NCBI GenBank assembly: GCA_945928575.1
Contig: CAMENP010000002.1
Coordinates: 1 to 64,000 of the forward strand
DNA from: an uncultured Butyrivibrio sp.
GTDB taxonomy: Bacteria > Bacillota > Clostridia > Lachnospirales > Lachnospiraceae
Direction of reading: 5' to 3'
DNA: 64,000 nt
The position numbers and the translations under genes are program-made. This document shows, piece by piece, positions 53,277-63,297 of the stretch (its first letter is position 1; each line of letters begins with the position of its first letter). Under the pieces are notes generated by a model that was not told where the DNA came from, ran no database searches, and saw only the letters and a program-made list of their open reading frames with translations.

Positions 53277-55643
53277 ATGTTTGATATTAAAAATGGCAAA
53301 TTAAAAATATCCGTAAGAACACTTGTTGAGTTTATCTGTAAGTCCGGAAATATAGACAACCGTTTCAAAGGCGTGACGGACAAAAACGCTATGGATGCGG
53401 GAAGTAAAGCGCACAGGCGCATACAGAAATCAATGGGACCGGATTACCGACCGGAGGTACCTTTTAAATATACTGTGCCCGGAGAAGATTATGATATTGA
53501 GATTGAAGGCAGGGCGGACGGAATATTTGAAAATGACGGATATGTCACGATAGACGAGATAAAAGGAACATACAGGGATATCAGATATATTACAGAACCA
53601 GTGTATGTGCATAAAGCCCAGGCTATGTGCTATGCTTATTTTTATTCTGCACGGGAAAATGCGGAGAATATGAAAATACGTCTTACTTATGTGAGTCTTG
53701 ATACGGCAGATGTGAAATATTTTGAAGAGATTATGAGTGCGGTTTGGCTTAAGAAATGGTTTGACGGGATAATAACGGAATTGAAACGCTGGGGAGATTA
53801 TCTGTATACGCATCATCGTGAACGCGATGAATCGATTGCCGGACTTAAATTTCCTTTTGAATACAGGCCGGGACAGCGTGAGCTTGCCGTTAATGTATAC
53901 CGGGCGGTGAGCCGGGGAGTTAATCTTTTTATACAGGCGCCTACGGGAGTGGGTAAGACGATATCGACGGTATTTCCGGCGGTTATGTCAATCAGTAAGG
54001 GCATAAGCGATAAGATTTTTTATCTTACCGCCAAGACAATTACAAGGACGGCGGCACAGGATGCGTTCGCAATTCTCAGAAAAGGGGGACTGGATTTTAA
54101 GACAGTTACGTTAACGGCCAAGGATAAAGTGTGTTTTCTTGAATCGGAGACGGGCCCCGAATGTAATCCGGCAGCATGCCCGTATGCCAAAGGACATAAT
54201 GACCGCGTGAATGAAGCTGTATATGATATAATAACCCATGAGAATGTGATCGACAGAGCGAAAGTGGAGGAGTATGCACATAAGCATAATGTCTGTCCGT
54301 TTGAATTCAGCCTTGATATAAGTTACTGGATGGATGGCGTGATATGTGATTATAATTATGCATTTGATCCGCATGTATATCTGAAACGTTTCTTCTCTGA
54401 TACGGAGAAGGGAGATTATGTATTCCTTGTCGATGAGGCGCATAACCTGGTGGATCGTGCAAGGCAGATGTACAGTGCTTCAGTTTATAAAGAGGATTTT
54501 CTCTCGATAAAGAAACTTGCCGGGAATTACAGCCGGAAGCTTTCGAGGGCATTGGACAGGTGCAACAGAAATTTGCTCGAATATAAAAGGGCGTGTGATT
54601 CGGAATATATGACACTTGATGACGACGGCGATTTTGCGGTGAATATGCAGAGGCTTGGCGAAGAATTGACGTCTTTTATGGAGAAAAATTCGGATTTTGA
54701 GTATATGAAGGAACTTTCGGAATTTTTCTTTGTTGTAAATCATTATAACAGTATGCGGGATGAACTGGATGAGAATTATATAATATACACTGAACATACG
54801 GACAGGGGATTTATGCTCAGATTATTCTGCGTTAATCCGGCCGGATGCCTTGGCAGACGGATTGCTATGGGACGCTGCGCGGTATTTTTTTCGGCGACGC
54901 TTCTTCCTGTTAATTATTACAAGGAACTGCTTGGAGGCAGCAGGGAAGAATACGCGGTATATGCGCGTTCACCTTTTGATACGGATAAAAGGCTGCTTGC
55001 GATAGGGAATGATGTTACAAGCCGGTATACAAGGCGCAATGAAGCGGAATATATCAAAATCCGCAAATATATTCTCTCGGCGATACATGCAAGAATGGGT
55101 AATTATCTTGTTTTTTTTCCTTCGTACAAGTATATGCAGGATGTGGCAAAACTGTTCGACGGGATAACGGATGATGTGGATATTATGATACAGCAGCAGG
55201 ATATGAATGAGGAAGATAAGGAAAAATTTCTTGGGGCATTTGAGACAAAAGAAAATAAAAATAAGTCATTGTTGGGATTCGGCGTAATGGGAGGAGCATT
55301 TTCGGAGGGAATTGACCTGAAAAATGACTGCCTTATAGGAACGATAATTGTCGGGACCGGACTTCCGTCAATTAACACCGAAGGCGAATTGCTGAGACAT
55401 TATTATGATGAGAAAGAAAGCTGCGGATATGAATATGCATATATGTATCCTGGAATGAACAAGGTTCTGCAGGCCGCCGGACGCGTTATAAGGACGGTTG
55501 ATGACAGGGGGATCATCATTCTTCTGGACGACAGATTCCTTAAGAGACAGTATCTGAATATTTTTCCGGAGGAATGGCAGGATTACCGGGTTACAGACTG
55601 CAATAAAGTCGGACAAGAAATACTGGATTTCTGGCTCGATTAG
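53277..55643 (+). CDS. XPD/DinG-type DNA helicase with N-terminal nuclease-like domain
   Basis: The 788-residue protein starts with a RecB/Cas4-like PD-(D/E)XK domain (about 1-170): AHRRIQ, IEGRADGIFENDGYVTIDEIKGTYRD with the D...ExK core, and HKAQAMCYAYF (QxxxY). The superfamily 2 helicase follows, with Walker A APTGVGKTIST near residue 222, the Fe-S cluster cysteines in KVCFLES...CNPAACPYA and CPFEF, the Walker B DEAH, and motif VI QAAGRVIRT. The domain order suggests a helicase-nuclease acting in repair or R-loop/G4 processing. It starts after AAAGGA and is a single gene. Confidence 0.92.
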   Translation: MFDIKNGKLKISVRTLVEFICKSGNIDNRFKGVTDKNAMDAGSKAHRRIQKSMGPDYRPEVPFKYTVPGEDYDIEIEGRADGIFENDGYVTIDEIKGTYRDIRYITEPVYVHKAQAMCYAYFYSARENAENMKIRLTYVSLDTADVKYFEEIMSAVWLKKWFDGIITELKRWGDYLYTHHRERDESIAGLKFPFEYRPGQRELAVNVYRAVSRGVNLFIQAPTGVGKTISTVFPAVMSISKGISDKIFYLTAKTITRTAAQDAFAILRKGGLDFKTVTLTAKDKVCFLESETGPECNPAACPYAKGHNDRVNEAVYDIITHENVIDRAKVEEYAHKHNVCPFEFSLDISYWMDGVICDYNYAFDPHVYLKRFFSDTEKGDYVFLVDEAHNLVDRARQMYSASVYKEDFLSIKKLAGNYSRKLSRALDRCNRNLLEYKRACDSEYMTLDDDGDFAVNMQRLGEELTSFMEKNSDFEYMKELSEFFFVVNHYNSMRDELDENYIIYTEHTDRGFMLRLFCVNPAGCLGRRIAMGRCAVFFSATLLPVNYYKELLGGSREEYAVYARSPFDTDKRLLAIGNDVTSRYTRRNEAEYIKIRKYILSAIHARMGNYLVFFPSYKYMQDVAKLFDGITDDVDIMIQQQDMNEEDKEKFLGAFETKENKNKSLLGFGVMGGAFSEGIDLKNDCLIGTIIVGTGLPSINTEGELLRHYYDEKESCGYEYAYMYPGMNKVLQAAGRVIRTVDDRGIIILLDDRFLKRQYLNIFPEEWQDYRVTDCNKVGQEILDFWLD

Positions 55644-55702
55644 GTGTATAATATTACGGAACTTATTGTGCGGTGTATATCGCATAACTGAAGGAGTTAA
55701 TA

Positions 55703-56680
55703 ATGATACAAGAAATAGTTTCTTTACAAATGCCGGTTGAGGAGAGGCTTGTTGTCAGAAAGAACAGGCTTGAACCGGAACATACAGATAAGGATACTAA
55801 GAGAATTTCCATAGTAACCGGAACACACGGTGACGAGCTTAACGGTCAGTATGTGTGTTATAAACTGATAGAGACAATTAATCAACATCCGGAATATCTT
55901 AACGGAATAGTTGATGTATACCCGTCGATCAACCCGCTCGGCATAGATACGGGATGCCGCGGTATTCCTATGAATGATCTTGATATGAACAGGGTTTTCC
56001 CGGGAACCGATTCGGGAGCGATGGCGGAGCATATAGCATATAAGCTTACACAGGATATAATAGGAAGTGATATGTGCGTAGATGTGCATTCGTCCAATAT
56101 TTTTATCAAAGAAGTGCCGCAGGTAAGATTAAGTCCGGAGAATTACGATAAGCTTCTGCCTTATGCCAGGCTTATGAATTCAGATATTATATGGGCATTA
56201 TCATCATCGGTATATCTTGAATCATCCCTCGCGAACTGCCTTAATATGTTCGGTGTGCCGTCGCTTGTGGTAGAGATGGGAGCAGGTTCAAGGATTACAA
56301 GGGAATATGCCAGACAGACACTTGGCGGGATCTTCAGACTTATGAAAGAACTCGGCATATGGTCAGGCCCTGTTGATGAAGTGAAGGATCCGATCATAGC
56401 TAATCCCGGTGAAGTATCGGCAATACATGCGTGCCGCTCAGGCCTTTTTATACTGGAAGACGCCCAGATTGGGGTAAATATAACCAAAGGTTTTAAGATA
56501 GGCAAGATAGTAAGTCCGCTTACGGGCGAAGTACTTGAAGATATCATTGCACAGGATGACGGCTTCCTGCTTACATTAAGGGAACATCCGGTAGTGTATA
56601 AGGGAGCGATTATGGCCCGTATATGTAAGAATCATACGGCCGGTGAGGATAACGGTAAAGGCGGTGCTTCCTATGTATAA
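55703..56680 (+). CDS. Zinc-dependent aspartoacylase/succinylglutamate desuccinylase family protein (active form)
   Basis: The 325-residue M14-fold deacylase has all expected active-site residues: zinc ligands H42 and E45 in TGTHGDEL, H129 in CVDVHSSN, and catalytic E191 in LVVEMGAG. DLDMNRVFPG supplies the substrate-binding Asn-Arg. A C-terminal beta domain includes GLFILEDAQIGVNITKGFKIGKIVSPLTGEV, a lipoyl-like fold seen in this family. The substrate is an N-acyl amino acid or similar amide. It overlaps a paralogue by 8 bp. Confidence 0.88.
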   Translation: MIQEIVSLQMPVEERLVVRKNRLEPEHTDKDTKRISIVTGTHGDELNGQYVCYKLIETINQHPEYLNGIVDVYPSINPLGIDTGCRGIPMNDLDMNRVFPGTDSGAMAEHIAYKLTQDIIGSDMCVDVHSSNIFIKEVPQVRLSPENYDKLLPYARLMNSDIIWALSSSVYLESSLANCLNMFGVPSLVVEMGAGSRITREYARQTLGGIFRLMKELGIWSGPVDEVKDPIIANPGEVSAIHACRSGLFILEDAQIGVNITKGFKIGKIVSPLTGEVLEDIIAQDDGFLLTLREHPVVYKGAIMARICKNHTAGEDNGKGGASYV

Positions 56681-57608
56681 AGAAGAGTTATATACACTTG
56701 AAGGAATTTACAGAGATACATTCAAAATTAACGGATATCGTTTCGGCCACGGTGATAATTCGGCATGCATCGTCGGCTCTTTAAGAGGTAACGAATATCA
56801 GCAGACATACATATGTTCCCAGCTTATAAGGGAACTGCGCAAGCTTGAGGAGCATGGTCAGATTGCCGGTAATAAGTCAATCCTTGTTATACCGTGCCTT
56901 AACCAGTATGCGATGAATATTGACAGGCGTTTCTGGCCGCTTGACGATTCTGATATTAACAGAAAGTTTCCGGGACATATTGCCGGGGATACAACGCAGC
57001 AGATCGCAGCTAATATAATGGATATTATCAAGGGATACAGCTATGGAATACAGCTTACCAGTTTCTATATGCCTGGTAAATTTGTCCCGCATGTGCGTAT
57101 GATGGAGACGGGATTTCAGAATCCGAGCCTTGCGAATCTGTTCGGTCTGCCTTTTGTTGTAATAAGAAAGCCTAAGCCGATGGACACGACGACTCTTAAC
57201 TATAACTGGCAGATGAGCGGTACGAGCGCTTTTTCCATTTATACTAACTGCAGCGATTATATTGACGATGTGTCAGCCAAGCAGGCGGTAGCTTCCATAT
57301 TAAGATTTCTCACCCGTATGGGTATTATTAAATACAATAATCATAGCGGCTATATAGCCGAGGTCATCAACGAGGATGACATGACGCCTATTTTATCCGG
57401 AGCGGCCGGGTTCTATAAGAGGTTATGCGACCCCGGTCAGACGGTGTACCGCGGTGATGTGATTGGAGAAATAATCGACACGAGCAGCGGAGACGTTATC
57501 AAACAGGTAATTTCACCGACTGAAGGAATGATATTTTTTGCTTATGCCGCACCGACAGTTATGGAAGATGCGGTTGTTTATAAGGTAATAAGAAGATTAC
57601 ATGAATAA
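56673..57608 (+). CDS. M14 deacylase paralogue without zinc ligands (probable pseudoenzyme)
   Basis: The 311-residue protein is clearly homologous to its neighbour (DSDINRKFPG, LRGNEYQQTYICSQLIREL, and the same C-terminal beta domain, GFYKRLCDPGQTVYRGDVIGEIIDTSSGDVIKQVISPTEG). The zinc histidine of HGDE is Arg (R38 in SLRGNE), the DVH triad is QLT (T129), and the catalytic Glu is Ile (VVIRK). Catalysis as in the active form is not possible. The overlap and co-translation suggest a heteromer with the active partner. ATG 56673 is the likely start; 56643 is an alternative. Confidence 0.85.
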   Translation: MYKEELYTLEGIYRDTFKINGYRFGHGDNSACIVGSLRGNEYQQTYICSQLIRELRKLEEHGQIAGNKSILVIPCLNQYAMNIDRRFWPLDDSDINRKFPGHIAGDTTQQIAANIMDIIKGYSYGIQLTSFYMPGKFVPHVRMMETGFQNPSLANLFGLPFVVIRKPKPMDTTTLNYNWQMSGTSAFSIYTNCSDYIDDVSAKQAVASILRFLTRMGIIKYNNHSGYIAEVINEDDMTPILSGAAGFYKRLCDPGQTVYRGDVIGEIIDTSSGDVIKQVISPTEGMIFFAYAAPTVMEDAVVYKVIRRLHE

Positions 57609-57644
57609 ATAAAATTACACAACCAATACAAAAAGGAGAATCCC

Positions 57645-60600
57645 ATGAGCAACGTAAAGAGAGTTTATTCTGAGAAAAAACCTGAATTTGCCGTTAAGGC
57701 AAAGGAACTTAGCGAGGAGATAAGCAGTTATCTGAATATTGATACTGTGACGAATGTACGTGTCCTTATAAGATATGATATTGAAGGAATAACCGAAGAT
57801 ACATATCGTAAGGCACTTGTAACAGTATTTTCAGAACCGCCGGTTGATATCGTGTACGAGGAAGATTTTGAACACAGACCGGGCGAGCACGTATTCGCAG
57901 TAGAGTTCCTTCCGGGACAGTTCGACCAGAGAGCGGACAGTGCAGTTCAGTGTGTTAAACTTCTCCGTGAGGATGAAGATGTAGAGATTAAGACGGCTAC
58001 CGTGTATGCAATCGAAGGCAGCCTTACGGACAGCCAGCTTGAGAGCATCAAGAATTTCTGCATTAACCCGGTTGATTCGAGAGAAGCGCAGATGGATAAG
58101 CCTGAAACTCTTGTCACGATATTCCCTGATCCGGCAGACGTTAAGATTTTTGACGGATTTAAAGACATGGCTGAAGCAGAACTTAAAGAGTTATATTCAT
58201 CTCTCGGCCTTGCCATGACATTCAAGGATTTCCTTCATATACAGAAATATTATCATGACGAGGAACACAGAGACCCGTCAATGACGGAGATAAGAGTTCT
58301 TGATACATATTGGTCAGATCACTGCCGTCATACAACTTTCTCAACGGAACTTAAGAACATTAAGTTTGGCGAGGGATATTACAGAAAGCCTATCGAGGAT
58401 TCTTTTGATAAATATAAGGAAACATTCGGTGAACTTTATGCCGGACGTGATGATAAGTTTGTATGTCTTATGGACATCGCGCTTATGGCGATGAAGAAGC
58501 TCAAGAAAGACGGAAAGCTTCAGGATATGGAAGTTTCCGATGAAATTAATGCCTGCAGTATCGTTGTTCCGGTAACGATTGACGGTGTAACAGAGGAGTG
58601 GCTTGTTAATTTCAAGAACGAAACACATAACCATCCTACAGAGATAGAACCGTTCGGTGGTGCTGCCACATGCCTTGGCGGTGCCATAAGAGATCCGCTT
58701 TCGGGACGTACTTATGTATATCAGGCAATGCGTGTCACAGGTGCGGCAGATCCTACTGTTTCACTTGATAAGACTATGGCAGGAAAACTTCCTCAGAAGA
58801 AAATAGTGCGCGAGGCTGCTCACGGTTACAGTTCATACGGTAACCAGATCGGACTTGCAACCGGATATGTAAAAGAAATTTATCATCCTAATTATGCAGC
58901 TAAGAGGATGGAAATCGGTGCTGTCATGGGTGCGGCTCCGAGAAGCGCTGTTATAAGGGAAACATCGGATCCGGGAGATATTATCATTCTCCTCGGAGGA
59001 AGAACCGGACGTGACGGCTGCGGCGGTGCGACAGGTTCATCCAAAGCACATACGGAGAAATCAATAGATACATGCGGCGCAGAGGTCCAGAAAGGTAATG
59101 CGCCTACAGAGCGTAAGATTCAGAGACTGTTCAGGAGACCTGAAGTCAGCAGACTTATCAAGAAATGTAACGACTTTGGTGCCGGCGGTGTATCCGTGGC
59201 AATCGGAGAACTTGCGGATGGTCTCAGAGTGTCACTTGACAAGGTTCCTAAGAAATATGCCGGACTTGACGGCACTGAACTTGCCATCTCGGAATCACAG
59301 GAGAGAATGGCTGTTGTCGTAGACCCTAAAGATGTGAAGACTTTCCTTGAGTATGCTAACGAAGAGAACCTTGAAGCAGTTGAAGTTGCTGTGGTTACAG
59401 AAGAAAAGAGACTTATCCTTGAATGGAGAGGCAAAGAAATCGTTAATATAAGCAGAGCATTCCTTGATACCAACGGAGCTCATCAGGAGACAGATGTTGT
59501 TGTCAACATTCCGGAAGAGAAAGATAATCTTTTTAAAGCACCTGAAGTTAAGGATGTCAAGGCTAAATGGCTTGAGACACTTTCAGATCTTAATGTATGC
59601 TCACAGAAGGGCCTTGTAGAGATGTTTGACGGTTCAATCGGAGCAGGATCGGTATTCATGCCGTACGGCGGTAAATATCAGCTTACCGAAGTCCAGACCA
59701 TGGTTGCCAAACTTCCTGTTCTTAAGGGCAAGACTGATTTCGTGACGATGATGAGCTATGGCTTTGATCCGTATCTTTCATCATGGAGTGCATATCATGG
59801 CGCGATTTATGCGGTTGTTGAGTCAATGGCTAAAATCGTTTGTGCAGGCGGTGACTTTAAGAAAATAAGATTTACTTTCCAGGAATACTTCAGAAGAATG
59901 ACAGAGGATCCGACAAGATGGGGAGAGCCTATGAAAGCACTTCTCGGTGCATTTGATGCACAGATGGGATTCGGACTTCCGTCAATCGGCGGCAAGGACA
60001 GTATGTCAGGTACATTTAATGATCTTGATGTTCCTAATACACTTGTTTCATTTGCTGTTGATACGGGAAGCTATAATGATATAATCACACCTGAGTTCAA
60101 GAAAGCAGGTAATAAAATAGTTCTCTTTGAAATAGAGAGAGATGAATATGATCTCCCTGTATATTCACAGGTTATGGATCTTTATAATGCAGTTGCCAAA
60201 GCTATCGCAGACAAGGCTGTTGTCAGTGCATATACTCTTAACGCAAAGGGTATCGCAGAGGCAGTCAGCAAGATGGCATTCGGTAACAAACTTGGCGTAA
60301 AGATTAACGCGGATTATGACAGCAGTGAGTTCTTCGCACCTAAATACGGATGCATTGTTGCCGAGGTTAATCCGGAACTTCTTGATAAGATCGGATGTAA
60401 ATACACCGTGATCGGTGAAGTTACCGATGACGGAACATTCACATACGGGGATGCGGTAATAAGTGTTGAAGATGCGTTGAATACATGGAAGAAACCTCTT
60501 GAAAAAGTATTCCCGACAGTTGCCGTTAAGGGCGGACAGAAGCTTGATACACCTGTTTACAAGGCAGAAAGCATCTATGTATGTAAGAACAAAGTTGCAA

Positions 60601-61397
60601 AACCTACGGTATTTATTCCGGTATTCCCTGGAACCAACTGCGAGTACGACAGCACCAAGGCATTTGAAAATGCCGGAGCCAACGTGGTTACCAAGGTATT
60701 TAAGAACCTTACCGCAGCTGATATAAGGGATTCGGTCGATGAGTTTGAAAAAGCAATCGATCAGGCACAGATCATTATGTTCCCGGGCGGATTCTCAGCA
60801 GGTGATGAACCGGACGGCTCAGCCAAGTTCTTTGCAACGGCATTCCGTAATGCCAAGATCAAAGAAGCTGTAGATAAGCTCCTTAACGAGCGTGACGGAC
60901 TTGCACTCGGTATCTGTAACGGATTCCAGGCACTTATCAAGCTTGGTCTGGTGCCTTACGGCAAGATTACGGAGCAGAAGGCGGATTCACCGACACTTAC
61001 AATGAATACGATCGGTCGTCATATATCCAAGATGGTATATACCAAAGTTGTATCAAATAAATCACCATGGCTTGCAGGCGCTAAACTTGGCGGCGTATAT
61101 GTAACACCGGCTTCGCACGGCGAGGGAAGATTTGTTGCCGATAAAGAATGGCTTGACAGACTTTTTGCGGAAGGAATGGTAGCAACACAGTACGTTGACA
61201 TTGACGGCAATCCTACAATGGATGAAGAGTGGAATGTCAACGGTTCATACAGAGCCATTGAAGGTATTACAAGTCCTGACGGCCGTGTATTCGGTAAGAT
61301 GGCACACGTCGAACGTAAGGGAGATGCTGTTGCGGTCAATATCTTCGGTGAACAGGATTTGAAAGTATTTGAGTCAGGCGTTAAATATTTCAAATAG
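57645..61397 (+). CDS. purL: Phosphoribosylformylglycinamidine synthase (single chain)
   Basis: The 1250-residue enzyme does purine step 4, combining the PurL synthase and PurQ glutaminase in one chain. Features in order are the N-terminal PurS-like domain, the synthase core with DTYWSDHCRHTTF, FKNETHNHPTEIEPFGGAATCLGGAIRDPLSGR and GGRTGRDGCGGATGSS, and the C-terminal glutaminase with FIPVFPGTNCEYDS, GGFSAGDEPDGSAKF, LGICNGFQAL (nucleophile Cys) and the catalytic His-Glu in ASHGEGRF. It follows AAAAGGAG, 36 bp after the deacylase pair, and has no clear promoter of its own. Confidence 0.97.
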   Translation: MSNVKRVYSEKKPEFAVKAKELSEEISSYLNIDTVTNVRVLIRYDIEGITEDTYRKALVTVFSEPPVDIVYEEDFEHRPGEHVFAVEFLPGQFDQRADSAVQCVKLLREDEDVEIKTATVYAIEGSLTDSQLESIKNFCINPVDSREAQMDKPETLVTIFPDPADVKIFDGFKDMAEAELKELYSSLGLAMTFKDFLHIQKYYHDEEHRDPSMTEIRVLDTYWSDHCRHTTFSTELKNIKFGEGYYRKPIEDSFDKYKETFGELYAGRDDKFVCLMDIALMAMKKLKKDGKLQDMEVSDEINACSIVVPVTIDGVTEEWLVNFKNETHNHPTEIEPFGGAATCLGGAIRDPLSGRTYVYQAMRVTGAADPTVSLDKTMAGKLPQKKIVREAAHGYSSYGNQIGLATGYVKEIYHPNYAAKRMEIGAVMGAAPRSAVIRETSDPGDIIILLGGRTGRDGCGGATGSSKAHTEKSIDTCGAEVQKGNAPTERKIQRLFRRPEVSRLIKKCNDFGAGGVSVAIGELADGLRVSLDKVPKKYAGLDGTELAISESQERMAVVVDPKDVKTFLEYANEENLEAVEVAVVTEEKRLILEWRGKEIVNISRAFLDTNGAHQETDVVVNIPEEKDNLFKAPEVKDVKAKWLETLSDLNVCSQKGLVEMFDGSIGAGSVFMPYGGKYQLTEVQTMVAKLPVLKGKTDFVTMMSYGFDPYLSSWSAYHGAIYAVVESMAKIVCAGGDFKKIRFTFQEYFRRMTEDPTRWGEPMKALLGAFDAQMGFGLPSIGGKDSMSGTFNDLDVPNTLVSFAVDTGSYNDIITPEFKKAGNKIVLFEIERDEYDLPVYSQVMDLYNAVAKAIADKAVVSAYTLNAKGIAEAVSKMAFGNKLGVKINADYDSSEFFAPKYGCIVAEVNPELLDKIGCKYTVIGEVTDDGTFTYGDAVISVEDALNTWKKPLEKVFPTVAVKGGQKLDTPVYKAESIYVCKNKVAKPTVFIPVFPGTNCEYDSTKAFENAGANVVTKVFKNLTAADIRDSVDEFEKAIDQAQIIMFPGGFSAGDEPDGSAKFFATAFRNAKIKEAVDKLLNERDGLALGICNGFQALIKLGLVPYGKITEQKADSPTLTMNTIGRHISKMVYTKVVSNKSPWLAGAKLGGVYVTPASHGEGRFVADKEWLDRLFAEGMVATQYVDIDGNPTMDEEWNVNGSYRAIEGITSPDGRVFGKMAHVERKGDAVAVNIFGEQDLKVFESGVKYFK

Positions 61398-61413
61398 AAG
61401 AAAGGCAGATTAA

Positions 61414-62097
61414 ATGGCAGCTAACGAAGAGAAAAATAAAGGCGGAACGCTTTATTCCGGTAAATATCTTGAGGAACAGGAAATGTCTCCAAAGGAACTT
61501 AAGAAGCATAGGAAAGAAGAGAAAAAGGAAGCAAAGCGCGTCAAGGAGGCCAATAAAACGACTTTTCAGGTTGCAATGGAATATGTAAGGGTAATCCTTA
61601 TAGGAGCACTGGTGGCATTTCTTTTATGTAAATTCGTAATTGTAAATGCCGAGGTGCCGTCGGGTTCCATGATTCCTACAATTAACATAAAGGACAGAAT
61701 GATAGGTCTTAGGATGACATATTATTTTACTGACCCTAAGCGCGGCGATGTGGCAATATTCAAATGCCCTGCGGAGGGACCTGATTATGGCAAATTGTAT
61801 GTTAAGCGTGTAATCGGCCTTCCGGGTGAGACTGTAACCATCAAGGCCGGTCAGGTAATAATTACGACAGCCGATGGCGAGACAATCTATCTGGATGAGC
61901 CGTATCTTAACGAGACACCGAGGGAAGACCTTACGGTCAACAACCAGACATATGTACTTGGCGATGACGAGTATTTTATGATGGGTGATAACCGTAATAA
62001 TTCAACGGATTCCCGATTCTGGGGAAATGTTAAGAGAGACCGGTTCGTGGCCAAGGTTCTTTTCAAGTATTGGAAAGGATTTGAGATAATTAAATAG
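61414..62097 (+). CDS. lepB: Signal peptidase I
   Basis: The 227-residue protein has a cytoplasmic basic N-terminus of about 50 residues, one membrane segment (VILIGALVAFLLCKFVIV) and an outer protease domain. The catalytic serine is in AEVPSGSMIPTI and the lysine in LYVKRVIGLPGE; box E GDNRNNSTDSRFWG is complete. It removes signal peptides from exported proteins. It is 16 bp downstream of purL with its own AAGAAAGG ribosome site. Confidence 0.95.
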   Translation: MAANEEKNKGGTLYSGKYLEEQEMSPKELKKHRKEEKKEAKRVKEANKTTFQVAMEYVRVILIGALVAFLLCKFVIVNAEVPSGSMIPTINIKDRMIGLRMTYYFTDPKRGDVAIFKCPAEGPDYGKLYVKRVIGLPGETVTIKAGQVIITTADGETIYLDEPYLNETPREDLTVNNQTYVLGDDEYFMMGDNRNNSTDSRFWGNVKRDRFVAKVLFKYWKGFEIIK

Positions 62098-62103
62098 AAC
62101 GAC

Positions 62104-62132
62104 AAAGGGAACAGCTTGATGCCGTTCCCTTT
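62104..62132. terminator. Convergent terminator between lepB and the degV gene
   Basis: AAAGGGAAC (62104-62112) and GTTCCCTTT (62124-62132) form a perfect 9-bp stem between the two convergent genes. Confidence 0.8.
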
Positions 62133-62140
62133 AATATTAT

Positions 62141-63007
62141 TTATCGTGCGTCAGCTTCAAAGAAGAGTGCTATTGTTCCCGGACCGGAATGTGCACCTAT
62201 TGTCGGACATACATTATTAATTATTATATTGCTGATATTCATGCGCTCCTTGATGAGTGAAGCGACAAATTCGGCATCTTCAATGCTGTCTCCGTGGCTT
62301 ATCATAATGACATCATTATCGCGGCTTCCCATTGTCGATGCCATCTTGTCCACGAGCGATACGAGGGATTTCTTACGTCCGCGTGTCTTGCCGATTGCGA
62401 TCAGGCGTCCTTCATCATCCACATGGAGGAGGGGCTTGATACCGATGATGGTTCCGATAATGGCTGTTGCCTTGGAAACACGGCCGCCTCTGTGAAGGTG
62501 GAACAGATCATCAACGGTAAACTGATGTGAGATATGAAGCTTAAGCCCTTCGATATAATCAACCGTCTCATCATATGAATGACCGGCATTCATGAAATTA
62601 ACGGCCTTGTATACAAGCAGACCTTCGCCCATGGAAGCACACAATGAGTCAATAACGGTAATTCTGTGTTCCGGATATTCTTCATTAAGCTCTGCCGCTG
62701 CTACACATGTGTTCTGATATGAACTGCTGAGAGCGGATGAAAAAGAAATGTGAATTATATCATATCCGTCACGTATACGCGGTTCAAAAATCTCACGTGA
62801 TGTTTCCGGATTGGTGGCCATTGTGGTAGGCATTTCGCCGTCACGCATGCGCTTGTAGAATTCCGCAGGTGTAATATCTTTATCACCGCCGTACACTTCA
62901 TCATCCCCGAAACGATAATATAAAGGATGTATGTCTATATTGTTGGACTTACAAAAATCTTTCGGTAAATCGCATGTGGTATCGGATGTAATTATAAATT
63001 TGTTCAT
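62141..63007 (-). CDS. DegV family fatty-acid-binding protein
   Basis: The 288-residue protein starts with the DegV signature FIITSDTTCDLPKDF. The ligand-binding region includes GDKDITPAEFYKRMRDGEMPTTMATNPETSREIF and IIHISFSSALSSSYQNT. Family members bind a fatty acid and some supply it to a fatty-acid kinase (FakB role); no FakA is in the window, so the partner is unknown. It is a single gene on the minus strand. Confidence 0.93.
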   Translation of the reverse strand: MNKFIITSDTTCDLPKDFCKSNNIDIHPLYYRFGDDEVYGGDKDITPAEFYKRMRDGEMPTTMATNPETSREIFEPRIRDGYDIIHISFSSALSSSYQNTCVAAAELNEEYPEHRITVIDSLCASMGEGLLVYKAVNFMNAGHSYDETVDYIEGLKLHISHQFTVDDLFHLHRGGRVSKATAIIGTIIGIKPLLHVDDEGRLIAIGKTRGRKKSLVSLVDKMASTMGSRDNDVIMISHGDSIEDAEFVASLIKERMNISNIIINNVCPTIGAHSGPGTIALFFEADAR

Positions 63008-63115
63008 TAAGTGCCCTCCGGGTTGAATCAGATTAGTTTTTATGGTATTATTGTAACATAGTCATAAGTAAAATTCAATTATGTAACTATTTTCTATTTT
63101 TACCACAAAAATGTA

Positions 63116-63144
63116 TTGACATACAATGCTTTTGATGATATATT
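63116..63144 (+). promoter_or_regulatory. Promoter of the infC operon
   Basis: TTGACA at 63116-63121 and TATATT at 63139-63144 are 17 bp apart; TATTAT at 63141-63146 is an alternative -10. The leader to infC is about 150 nt. Confidence 0.75.
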
Positions 63145-63169
63145 ATAGAAGTTGTGAAAAGAAGAAGAG

Positions 63170-63282
63170 TATCCGCTCTCACCTTGGCGCATAAGCGACC
63201 CGGGTTATAATACAGAAATATGTGATTTATATAATCATTAGTGTGTATATGCGGATAGTTATTCTATCAGCATATTTTTTTT
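63170..63282 (+). promoter_or_regulatory. infC leader with terminator/antiterminator
   Basis: ATATGCGGATAG (63247-63258) pairs with CTATCAGCATAT (63264-63275), one mismatch, followed by T8: an intrinsic terminator placed just before the infC ribosome site. TATCCGC (63170-63176) in the early leader is perfectly complementary to GCGGATA (63251-63257), the terminator's 5' arm, so an antiterminator can form. In B. subtilis this operon is controlled by L20 binding to its leader; similar logic is inferred here. Confidence 0.75.
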
Positions 63283-63297
63283 GGGAGGTACACTACC

